Shown piece after piece: positions 28,178-35,469 of a DNA stretch of 64,000 nt (the stretch's first letter is position 1; the number at the start of each line of letters is the position of its first letter). The notes beneath the pieces were generated by a model. The model did not search any database. It saw only the letters and a list, made by a program, of their open reading frames with translations, and had not been told where the DNA came from. The translations under genes and the position numbers were made by a program. Source of the stretch: Treponema sp. (GTDB lineage Bacteria; Spirochaetota; Spirochaetia; Treponematales; Treponemataceae); assembly GCA_024698325.1 (NCBI GenBank), contig JAILRG010000132.1:1-64000 (forward strand), written 5' to 3'.

Positions 28178-28350
28178 AGCACAGCTTACGCTCCGCGCAA
28201 ACTGTGCTCTGCGATTTTGTCTTCTTCTCGCCAAAATCAGTCGGTGGCTGACGCCACCTAAGTATTTCAGCTACTTTGTAGCTAAAATCAGACGTACGCA
28301 AGCTGCGCTTGCGTACTCTGCGATTTCAGCTACTTCGTAGCCAAAATCGC
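28178..28350. repeat. Modular hairpin array between pgk and tpiA
   Basis: Six successive inverted repeats: 28178-28208 (AGCACAG/CTGTGCT), 28213-28238 (GATTTTG/CAAAATC), 28243-28258 (GGTGGC/GCCACC), 28264-28288 (AGCTAC/GTAGCT), 28294-28316 (GTACGCAAGC/GCTTGCGTAC) and 28320-28350 (GCGATTT...AAATCGC). Read on the minus strand they form three tandem units of ~51-64 nt. Each starts with a conserved hairpin (ATTTTGGCTAC-type) followed by a hairpin whose arms differ between units. The first unit encodes the last codons and stop of pgk. Confidence 0.85.
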
Positions 28351-29601
28351 GATGCCCGGGAGGGTTTTGCCTTCCAGGAACTCGAGGCTTGCGCCACCGC
28401 CAGTAGAAACGTGGCTCATCTTGTCTGCCAGCTTGAACTTGTTGACAGCAGCAACAGAATCGCCGCCACCGACAACAGTCATAGCGCCGTTACCGGTAGC
28501 TTCTGCAACCAGTTTTGCAACAGTCTCGGTGCCTTTAGCGAAAGCGTCGAACTCGAATACGCCGACCGGGCCGTTCCATACGATAGACTTAGCAGAAGAA
28601 ATGACTTTCTTGTACTCTTCAATAGTCTTCGGACCAACGTCCATAGCCATAAGCTCGTCCGGAATGTCGATGCCGTCTACAGCAACCGGAGCTGCATCTG
28701 CGCTGAACTCTTTTGCGCCCACGTGGTCAACAGGAAGCAGAATCTGCACATTCTTTGCTTTTGCATCTGCCAGCAGTTTCTTTGCTGTGTCGATGAAATC
28801 ATCCTCAACCAGAGACTTACCGACTTTGTAGCCCTGTGCTTTCAGGAAGGTGTATGCCATGCCGCCGCCGATAACGAGGGCAGAAGCGTTCTTCAAAAGG
28901 CTTTCAAGAACAGCTATCTTAGAAGAAACCTTAGCGCCGCCAATGATTGCAACCATCGGTTTTGCAGGATTTGTTACCATCGGCTCAATGTACTTGACTT
29001 CTTTTTCCATGAGGAAGCCGCCAACCGGTTCTGCGCTCATGAACTTTGCGATGGTGGCAGTAGAAGCCTGGTCGCGGTGTGCGGTGCCGAATGCATCGTT
29101 TACGAAAATGTCGCCATAGGTAGCCAGTTCTTTTGCCATTGACTCGCGCTCAGCGTCGTCCTTGCTGGTCTCTTCCTTGTGGAAGCGGACGTTTTCAAGC
29201 ATTGCGACTGCGCCTTCCGGCAGAGCGTCGATAGCAGTCTTCTGTCCCAGAGCATCGGGCAGGAAAGTAACCGGGCGACCGAGTTTTGCAGCAAAATATT
29301 CCACAACCGGCTTCATGCGGTTCTTACCGTTGATAAACTTCTCTTTATCGGCATCAGTCCAGGTCTTTCCGGCTTTTTCCGCCTTCTCCTGTGCTTTTTT
29401 TACGTCTTTTTTCGGGTCACCGAGGTGGCTCATCAGAACGAGGCTTCTCGGATTCTGTTCAAGAATGTATTTGATTGTCGGAAGAGCAGCCATAATGCGG
29501 GTATCATCCTGCACCACGCCGTCTTTCATCGGTACGTTAAAATCAACGCGCATAATAATGCGCTTTCCTTTCAAATCGACATCTTTAACTGTCTTAATCA
29601 T
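28330..29601 (-). CDS. pgk: Phosphoglycerate kinase
   Basis: A 423-residue glycolytic kinase. Visible motifs are MRVDFNVP near the N-terminus, [19 protein letters not shown], and the nucleotide-binding [10 protein letters not shown] and [13 protein letters not shown]. The Shine-Dalgarno GGAGG is 11 nt before the ATG. Its last codons (AILATK and stop) lie inside a palindromic repeat unit. Confidence 0.97.
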   Translation of the reverse strand: MIKTVKDVDLKGKRIIMRVDFNVPMKDGVVQDDTRIMAALPTIKYILEQNPRSLVLMSHLGDPKKDVKKAQEKAEKAGKTWTDADKEKFINGKNRMKPVVEYFAAKLGRPVTFLPDALGQKTAIDALPEGAVAMLENVRFHKEETSKDDAERESMAKELATYGDIFVNDAFGTAHRDQASTATIAKFMSAEPVGGFLMEKEVKYIEPMVTNPAKPMVAIIGGAKVSSKIAVLESLLKNASALVIGGGMAYTFLKAQGYKVGKSLVEDDFIDTAKKLLADAKAKNVQILLPVDHVGAKEFSADAAPVAVDGIDIPDELMAMDVGPKTIEEYKKVISSAKSIVWNGPVGVFEFDAFAKGTETVAKLVAEATGNGAMTVVGGGDSVAAVNKFKLADKMSHVSTGGGASLEFLEGKTLPGIAILATK

Positions 29602-29744
29602 TGTGGAATATTCCTCCGTTAAAATTGGTTACCGCCATATTACCCCAATGCGACGGTAAAGTAAAGAAAGACAAAAGCATCGGTTGAATTTTTTGCCATT
29701 CAACCGTGCATAAAAAAACAGCCCCGAAGCACTTGATGCATAAA

Positions 29745-29773
29745 CAAAAAAAACAGCGCCAAGGATGGCGCTG
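29745..29773 (-). terminator. Intrinsic terminator after the FucO-like gene
   Basis: CAGCGCC/GGCGCTG with a 6-nt loop is followed by eight T on the minus strand. Confidence 0.85.
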
Positions 29774-29793
29774 CATACAAAACCAAATGATGC

Positions 29794-29851
29794 GACAGTT
29801 TCCGCAATGCAGAAACTGTCAGAGTCAGCATTACATGGATGTAATGCTGAC
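29794..29851. repeat. Two-hairpin palindromic element downstream of the FucO-like gene
   Basis: A perfect 13-bp hairpin (29824-29836 with 29839-29851), whose minus-strand centre reads CATCCATG, is followed by GACAGTTTC/GAAACTGTC (29794-29820) with a TTGCGG-bearing loop. The same order and loops recur upstream of thrH. A further 9-bp hairpin (GGTTGAAT/ATTCAACC) lies at ~29680-29706 in the pgk upstream region. Confidence 0.8.
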
Positions 29852-29854
29852 GAC

Positions 29855-31006
29855 TTATTTCAACAGGCTATTGAAGAGGTCAAGCACGTCCTGCTTTGAA
29901 GCGTCGCGCGGGTTACCCGGTGCACATGCGTCTTTGATTGCGCATTCAGACAGGTAGTCCAAATCCTCAGTCTTTACGATGCCTTTGAGGCTCTGAGGAA
30001 TGCCAACGTCGATAGAAAGCTGGCGCACTGCGTCAACAGCTGCCTTGCGGTACTCTTCCTGGCTCATCTTATCCACGTCTTTTACGCCCATAACGCGTGC
30101 AATCTCGCGATATTTTTCGCCAGAAGCAGGTGCGTTGAATTCCATGACTGTCGGAAGGAGGATTGCACAGGCAACACCGTGGGGTGTGTCGTAGAAAGCG
30201 CTCAAAGTGTGAGCCATAGCGTGGTCAATACCCAGACCAACATTTGAGAAGCCCATACCGGCGATGTACTGGCCCAGAGCCATCTCTTCGCGGCCTTTTG
30301 CATCTCCCTTAACAGAAGCGCGCAGTGAGCGGCCGATGATTTCGATGGCTTTCAGGTGCATCATGTCTGTCATTTCCCAGGCAGCCTTGGTGATGTAGCC
30401 TTCGATAGCGTGTGTCAAAGCGTCCATACCGGTAGAAGCAGCCAGTTTTGCGGGCATAGACATCATCATGTCCGGGTCAACGAATGCTACGAGCGGAATG
30501 TCATGTACGTCAACGCAGACGAACTTGCGCTTTGCCTGAACGTCGGTGATAACGTAGTTGATTGTTACTTCAGCTGCAGTACCAGATGTGGTCGGAACAG
30601 CAAGAATCGGAAGACAAGCGTTCTTTGTTGCAGCAACGCCTTCCAGAGAGCGGACGTCTGCAAACTCGGGGTTTGTCATGATGATGCCGACAGCCTTTGC
30701 GGTATCCATTGAAGAACCGCCGCCGATGGCGATGATGTAGTCAGCGCCGCATTTTTTGCAGGCTGCAACACCGGCAGTTACGTTTTCTACCGGAGGATTG
30801 GGTTTAATGTCTGAATATACTTCGTAAGCCAGTCCTGCATTGTCCAGAACGTCGGTTACTTTTTTAGTCACGCCGAACTTAATCAAGTCAGGGTCGGTGC
30901 ACACAAAAGCTTTTTTCCAGCCGTGTGATTTTGCTTCGTTTACGATTTCGTTGATGGCTCCTTTACCATGGTAAGAAGTCTGGTTCAGCGTAATTCTGTT
31001 TGCCAT
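29855..31006 (-). CDS. Iron-containing alcohol dehydrogenase, FucO/lactaldehyde reductase-like
   Basis: A 383-residue group III dehydrogenase. It has the NAD-binding GGGSSMDTAKAVG and metal ligands Asp and His in GMDALTHAIEGY, His in IDHAMAHTLS and His in DTPHGVACA. It most resembles lactaldehyde reductase or 1,3-propanediol dehydrogenases, which would make 1,2-propanediol from fucose or rhamnose lactaldehyde, but no sugar genes are adjacent. A good Shine-Dalgarno (TTGGAGG) is present. Confidence 0.85.
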   Translation of the reverse strand: MANRITLNQTSYHGKGAINEIVNEAKSHGWKKAFVCTDPDLIKFGVTKKVTDVLDNAGLAYEVYSDIKPNPPVENVTAGVAACKKCGADYIIAIGGGSSMDTAKAVGIIMTNPEFADVRSLEGVAATKNACLPILAVPTTSGTAAEVTINYVITDVQAKRKFVCVDVHDIPLVAFVDPDMMMSMPAKLAASTGMDALTHAIEGYITKAAWEMTDMMHLKAIEIIGRSLRASVKGDAKGREEMALGQYIAGMGFSNVGLGIDHAMAHTLSAFYDTPHGVACAILLPTVMEFNAPASGEKYREIARVMGVKDVDKMSQEEYRKAAVDAVRQLSIDVGIPQSLKGIVKTEDLDYLSECAIKDACAPGNPRDASKQDVLDLFNSLLK

Positions 31007-31227
31007 TTTTTTGATACCTCCAATTTTGCGGGTACGATACCGCTTTTTACATGGATAGTATCTGTCCTGACTCCTGATTTTGCAAGCAAAAAAAAAGCAG
31101 AAAAGCGCACAAAAACGTCAGTCAGCCTGCAGGGCGATTCCAAGAAGCCCGCAGGATAATTGCCGGGCGCCTTCAAAAAGCATGCAGGCAATTGCGGGGC
31201 CGGCGCAAACTTTTGCCAGCCAGAAAG
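31007..31227. other. Intergenic region upstream of the FucO-like gene
   Basis: It contains a CCTGC-GGGC / GCCC-GCAGG hairpin (about 31130-31155) and an ATTGCC/GGCAAT inverted repeat further right. These could end the small gene at 31228. No strong promoter was seen; TTGCAA and TACTAT with a 19-nt spacer are weak candidates. Confidence 0.4.
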
Positions 31228-31491
31228 CTACTTACCGGTTACCAGTCCCCAGCCAGCAGGAATCTCCACCGCCGGCTTTTTGCCGCCAGCGCCTGCACCA
31301 GAAGAGCCTCCGGGAGCCGCTTTCGGGGGCGTGGCTTTCTTAAAGGCATCCAGCGCCTGATCCAGCAGCACCATGGCCATGTTCATGGTCTGGTCGGTCT
31401 TGCGGTCGATATCCTCAATCTTCTTCCAGTTGTCAAAAAGCGTATTGTAAGCCTTGTTCATGGCCACATAGGTCTCGCGGTCTAACGTCAT
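31228..31491 (-). CDS. Small hypothetical protein with Gly/Pro-rich tail
   Basis: An 87-residue protein I do not recognise. Residues 1-52 are helical (ETYVAMNKAYNTLFDNWKKI), then comes a Pro/Gly/Ala linker (GGSSGAGAGGKK) and a short end. The ATG at 31491 has AGGAAG at a 3-nt spacing; an upstream extension lacks a ribosome site. It follows the NYN gene by 76 nt and may share its transcript. Confidence 0.6.
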   Translation of the reverse strand: MTLDRETYVAMNKAYNTLFDNWKKIEDIDRKTDQTMNMAMVLLDQALDAFKKATPPKAAPGGSSGAGAGGKKPAVEIPAGWGLVTGK

Positions 31492-31567
31492 GTTCTTCCT
31501 CTGACATCCATAGTAGGCGGAATGCCGGGTTTTATCAACCGGCTTTTGCAAAGCGGCAATGCTGCCG

Positions 31568-32404
31568 CTAGACCCGCACGATGGGGCGGTAGAAGAAAGT
31601 CACGTGGCGGCGGCTGGTAGCCTGCTCTTTCTTCATCTCAAAGTCATCGTCAAAGTATTCAATCAGGTCGGTAAGCTTCCTAAAGCCGTAGTCCACGGTG
31701 TCAAAGCCGGGATCCTGCCGCTTAAAGAAAGAGCCTGCAGCGCTCACGTCTGCCCAGCCGGTATCATCCACGTATTTGTCGTAGGCGGTGTTCAAAAGCT
31801 TGAAGATTTTGCGGAACTGGCGGTCGCTCATGGCAACCTCGCCGTCCTTATTCTTGCGTAACAGGCCCAGAAGCTTCTTTTTGGGCTTATCGGCAGCCTT
31901 GTGGCTCTTGCGCTTCTGCTCGGCAAAGGCGGCGTCCTCTTCCGGCGACAGCTCTTCCTGCTCGTCGGCAAGGTTTTCAATGTAGATAAAGTCATCACAG
32001 GCGCTGATGAAGGACTGTGGCGTTTTTTTCTGGCCCACGCCAAAGACGTAGAGCTGGCTTTCGCGAAGCCGTGTGGCAAGCTTGGTAAAGTCACTGTCAC
32101 TGGTGACAAGCGCAATCGCATCGTACTTGTCTGTGTAGAGCAAATCCATGGCGTCGATAATCATGGCGCTGTCGCTGGAATTCTTTCCCTGGGTGTAGGC
32201 AAACTGCTGCACGGGAATAATCGCATTGTCGTTCAGCTCTGTCTTCCAGTTTTTGAGTGTCGGAAGCGAAAAATCGCCGTAGGCACGCTTGGTAATGATG
32301 TGGCCGTGCACTGCAATTTCCTGCAGGATTGCCCGAAGCTTTTTGCACGGCGTATTGTCAGCGTCAATCAAGACGGCAATATTTTTCTGTTCAATTTCGT
32401 CCAT
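31568..32404 (-). CDS. NYN-domain (LabA/DUF88) nuclease-like protein with OST-HTH-like C-terminus
   Basis: A 278-residue protein. The N-terminal NYN/PIN-like domain (~residues 8-135) has the acidic pocket AVLIDADN, NSSDSAMIIDAMDLL and LVTSDSDFTKLATRLRE, as in RNA-cleaving NYN proteins. A charged linker leads to a C-terminal OST-HTH/LOTUS-like region (PGFDTVDYGFRKLTDLIEYF) expected to bind RNA. The start at 32404 follows a TACACT box by 6 nt, suggesting leaderless translation. It diverges from a DEDDh exonuclease. Confidence 0.82.
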   Translation of the reverse strand: MDEIEQKNIAVLIDADNTPCKKLRAILQEIAVHGHIITKRAYGDFSLPTLKNWKTELNDNAIIPVQQFAYTQGKNSSDSAMIIDAMDLLYTDKYDAIALVTSDSDFTKLATRLRESQLYVFGVGQKKTPQSFISACDDFIYIENLADEQEELSPEEDAAFAEQKRKSHKAADKPKKKLLGLLRKNKDGEVAMSDRQFRKIFKLLNTAYDKYVDDTGWADVSAAGSFFKRQDPGFDTVDYGFRKLTDLIEYFDDDFEMKKEQATSRRHVTFFYRPIVRV

Positions 32405-32410
32405 GCCCGG

Positions 32411-32458
32411 AGTGTAGCACAAAAAAGTCTGTAAGAACAGCGCAAAGTATGCTATAGT
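32411..32458. promoter_or_regulatory. Divergent extended -10 promoters for NYN gene and exonuclease
   Basis: On the minus strand TGCTACACT (TACACT at 32411-32416) ends 6 nt before the NYN ATG. On the plus strand TGCTATAGT (TATAGT at 32453-32458) ends 7 nt before the exonuclease ATG. Both have a TGN extension and weak -35 boxes, and neither mRNA would carry a Shine-Dalgarno. Confidence 0.6.
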
Positions 32459-32465
32459 CCAACAG

Positions 32466-33239
32466 ATGACCTATCTTTTTTTTGACATTGAATGCGCCAA
32501 CAGCTTTGGCGGCATTGGTAAAATCTGTTCCTTTGGCTATGTGCTCTGTACCGCAAAGACAGACGGAAGCGGCTTTGAAATCATCGAGACGGACGACATT
32601 CTGACAAACCCGAAGGCGCCCTTTGACTGGTACCTCTTTAAGCCCGGCTCAAAATGCACCCTCAGCTACAGCCGCGACGAATACCAAAAGCAGCCAGACT
32701 TTTCCCAGTTCTACAGCACCATAGCATCACTGCTGTCGGCCCCGGACCGTCTTGTAGTAGGCTTTGGCTGCAAGAACGACATCTCTACCATTATTTGCGA
32801 GTGCATCCGCTACCGGCTTCCTCTGCCAGACTTTAGCTGCTACGATATTCATCCCCTGCTGGAGCAGCACTACCAGAGCCAGGGCGGCTTAAGCGCCTTT
32901 GTGCAGGCGCTCGGCATAGACACTGAGGACATGGCCTTTCACGACAGCCGGGCGGACGCCTATTTTACGATGAAAGTGACTGAAAAACTCATGCAGGATG
33001 CATCCAGGCCTGTCCACGAATTAGTCGCCGGCCTCGCTCCACTTACAAGCGCACAGGCACTAAAAGACCTGCAAAAAAAGCTCTATAAAAAATGGTGCGA
33101 AAACGAAGAAAAGCGCAAGGCCGAAAAAGCCTCCCGCGAAGGAGAAACGTACAAGCCGCGCCGTATTTCAAAACGAGTGACGGTGCCAGACTGGTTTGAC
33201 TGGCAGAAAGCGTTTGATAATCAACTAAAAGCCCACTAG
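32466..33239 (+). CDS. DEDDh 3'-5' exonuclease (DnaQ/oligoribonuclease-like)
   Basis: A 257-residue exonuclease-superfamily protein. Visible acidic motifs are Exo I FDIECANS, Exo II-like GFGCKNDI and Exo III HDSRADAYFT, so all four metal-binding acids and the His are plausible. The basic C-terminal tail (KKWCENEEKRKAEKASREG) may bind nucleic acid. DNA versus RNA substrate cannot be told. Confidence 0.8.
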   Translation: MTYLFFDIECANSFGGIGKICSFGYVLCTAKTDGSGFEIIETDDILTNPKAPFDWYLFKPGSKCTLSYSRDEYQKQPDFSQFYSTIASLLSAPDRLVVGFGCKNDISTIICECIRYRLPLPDFSCYDIHPLLEQHYQSQGGLSAFVQALGIDTEDMAFHDSRADAYFTMKVTEKLMQDASRPVHELVAGLAPLTSAQALKDLQKKLYKKWCENEEKRKAEKASREGETYKPRRISKRVTVPDWFDWQKAFDNQLKAH

Positions 33240-33340
33240 GCTTAATTTCCACCAGGCTTACTTACCCGCTCAAATCCTCATTCATTCCTCTTTTTTCCAG
33301 AAACACAGCTGTTTATTTAAAAACCGGCGTAGTTTTTTTG

Positions 33341-33369
33341 TTGACAGAAACTGATAGCACCTCTATCAT
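33341..33369 (+). promoter_or_regulatory. Sigma-70 promoter of the alpha-galactoside locus
   Basis: TTGACA (33341-33346) and TATCAT (33364-33369) are spaced by 17 nt, upstream of the outer membrane protein gene. Confidence 0.8.
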
Positions 33370-33399
33370 AATTATGAAATTGTGATAGTAGCACTATCA
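33352..33399 (+). promoter_or_regulatory. Pair of 17-bp operators O1 and O2
   Basis: O1 (33352-33368) and O2 (33383-33399) both read TGATAG-N5-CTATCA. Their centres are 31 bp apart, about three helical turns. O1 fills the -35/-10 spacer and enters the -10 box; O2 covers the start of the transcript. This suits repression by a dimeric regulator such as the TetR protein encoded at 38862. Confidence 0.75.
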
Positions 33400-33435
33400 G
33401 TTACAAAGTGTTCTGATGACAAAAAGGAGGACTTT

Positions 33436-35364
33436 ATGAAGTTACAGAAAAAAGCTAAACGTGCTGTCACGGCAATTGCAGCACTAACCCTTACAGCCAG
33501 CTTGTCTTTCGGCGAAACATACGAGACGGCAAAGGCGCGCACCCTAAAGACCGACATCGGTGACATTTCGTTCGGCGCCTGGGGCCGGTCAACCTTTGAG
33601 TTCGGCCACCAGAAAACCAGCACAAAGATTACAGCGGATACAACCGCGACAGGAGATACGGCTGTAGCGGCAGGTGTCGCAGCCATGGCCGACTATGCCG
33701 TCAACGACGGGTCTGTAACACTGGCATCCGACGGCAGCAATGCAGAAGCTTATGCAACCGCAGTCGGCACCTACGCAGGCAGCGCATGGGCAACAGCAAA
33801 TCAGTCTGATTTAACAACCGCCGCTATAAACGCAGGCTGCACCACACCAGAACAAATCACAGCCTATATTACAGAAGCTGCTACACAATACGGCACTAAA
33901 ATCGGGAATGCTGTTGCAGGCACTATACTCGTCAACACCCTCAAAGGCCTTGAAAGCGACACCACCGACAGCTCAAACTACGCGGCCTTAGAGCCGGACT
34001 GGAGCTATGGAAACCGCATCGGCTTCTGGATTATCGGCCGCACGCCGGATCAGAAATTCGGCTTTGACTTCAACCTGGACGCCGACGGCCGCGCCCTCTT
34101 CGTCCACAAACTCTGGGACTCAACAGAGTCAACAGCAGACACCAACTACAACGAAGACGGAAAATATGCGGTTGCCATCGGCGATCAGGCAAAAATCTGG
34201 GGACTTTTCGACAATCCGCTTTTCCAGACAAAAGTAGCCTTTGGCCGCATGCGCGAAAACGAGCTTCGCGGCTCCATCGGTGACTTTGGCCAGCGGGAAT
34301 CCAGCGACGTAAAATCAGAAGACGACATCTTCCAGGAAATCTGGACTGCCACCGGCCTCTTTGCATCAGTCAAAGGCAATGCAGACTCTCCGCTCAAGGG
34401 CTTTTACGCAAACGCCGCCATTGACCCGGCAGGCTTAATCGGCATTACCACCGATTCAGACGGAAACCTCGTGTCCTCCAGCGACAGTGCAACCGATACC
34501 GACAGCTCAAAGGCCGTCAGCCTCTACAAGGCAGTGCGGAACTTTCAGGGCGGCGTCGGCTACACCATCCCCGGCATCGCGCAGATTAAAGCCCAGTACT
34601 GGGGCGACTCCATCGACACGTCAAACTACCGCTATGCCACCAGCACCTATGCAAGTGCCCGCAGCGCCGGTTACGGCTTAAACGACTACTACGGACGCAT
34701 GGAGTTCGGCATCGACTGGCTTGGCTTTATGGGCGGCGCCACGTCTATTGGCGAAGTTGACCTTGAAAAAACTCCCAACGCAAGCCTGATTGAGCTTGGC
34801 TTTAAGGTGCCGATTGTCACCGACAGCAACCTGCGTGACTACGACCCGGAAAAATTCTACAACTGGTACAGCTGCCTTGGCACTCTGGGCGTCATTCAGA
34901 AGGGATTCATCATGTACAAGGGCCACATCTGGGGCGGACAGGGCGTTTCAAATCTGTCACAGTACTCCTACGGTCTGGTCAACATGAACAAGGGTGACGG
35001 CGCCGACATCTTCATGGCGGGCATCGACTTCCTGACCGAAATCTGCATCAATCCGTTCGGCAAGCAGAACCTGTTCCTCGGCCTTTCCGGTAACTACAAC
35101 ATCACCTCTGCCAGCGCAGACGGCAAGATGACCTACAGCGGCGCCACCGTCAGCATTTCCGACCTGGAGCTGCTCCAGCACAAGTTCGCCGCAGAGCTGT
35201 ACTTTAAGAAAACCTTTGCCGCAAACAACTTCATGTTCGCCGGTATCGCAGGCAACTGGTCAATCCAGACCCTTAATGGAACGGTTAGCGACGTTGTAGA
35301 CTTAAGCTACAAGTCAACAAGTCAGAAGTTCTACATGCCGATTGGCGTAGAGCTGTTCTTCTAA
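33436..35364 (+). CDS. Outer membrane beta-barrel protein (putative porin)
   Basis: A 642-residue exported protein. The signal peptide ends near LSFGETYE. The mature part has alternating polar/aromatic strands typical of a beta-barrel (SFGAWGRSTFEFGHQ; GFDFNLDADGRALFVHKLW) and ends YMPIGVELFF, a Phe-terminated barrel signal. Residues ~48-150 form an Ala/Thr-rich insertion. The ATG at 33436 has a perfect AAGGAGG. As first gene after an operator-controlled promoter, it is probably the outer membrane port for the sugar used by the downstream genes. Confidence 0.75.
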   Translation: MKLQKKAKRAVTAIAALTLTASLSFGETYETAKARTLKTDIGDISFGAWGRSTFEFGHQKTSTKITADTTATGDTAVAAGVAAMADYAVNDGSVTLASDGSNAEAYATAVGTYAGSAWATANQSDLTTAAINAGCTTPEQITAYITEAATQYGTKIGNAVAGTILVNTLKGLESDTTDSSNYAALEPDWSYGNRIGFWIIGRTPDQKFGFDFNLDADGRALFVHKLWDSTESTADTNYNEDGKYAVAIGDQAKIWGLFDNPLFQTKVAFGRMRENELRGSIGDFGQRESSDVKSEDDIFQEIWTATGLFASVKGNADSPLKGFYANAAIDPAGLIGITTDSDGNLVSSSDSATDTDSSKAVSLYKAVRNFQGGVGYTIPGIAQIKAQYWGDSIDTSNYRYATSTYASARSAGYGLNDYYGRMEFGIDWLGFMGGATSIGEVDLEKTPNASLIELGFKVPIVTDSNLRDYDPEKFYNWYSCLGTLGVIQKGFIMYKGHIWGGQGVSNLSQYSYGLVNMNKGDGADIFMAGIDFLTEICINPFGKQNLFLGLSGNYNITSASADGKMTYSGATVSISDLELLQHKFAAELYFKKTFAANNFMFAGIAGNWSIQTLNGTVSDVVDLSYKSTSQKFYMPIGVELFF

Positions 35365-35423
35365 TATAAACAGACATCCATGCCTTTTTCTGCTTACCGG
35401 CAGCAAGAGGCACAGATCAACAC

Positions 35424-35457
35424 CCCCTGCGGGTCGTAACGCCGCAGGGGCTTTTTT
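35424..35457 (+). terminator. Intrinsic terminator after the outer membrane protein gene
   Basis: CCCCTGCGG/CCGCAGGGG with a 9-nt loop is followed by CTTTTTT. It would make the barrel protein more abundant than the enzymes downstream, which depend on readthrough or an unseen promoter. Confidence 0.88.
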
Positions 35458-35469
35458 GGGGAGAGGGAG

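Noticed and set aside
28178-28350. CRISPR array
   Set aside because: The repeats are hairpins of unequal length with paired variable arms, without regular spacers or cas genes.
28309-29142. 277-residue plus-strand open frame opposite pgk
   Set aside because: It is a shadow of the pgk codon pattern with no promoter or Shine-Dalgarno.
33352-33399. tetO operators for a tetracycline TetR
   Set aside because: Half-sites match but their order is reversed (TGATAG outward-facing, N5 spacer) and no tet resistance gene is present.
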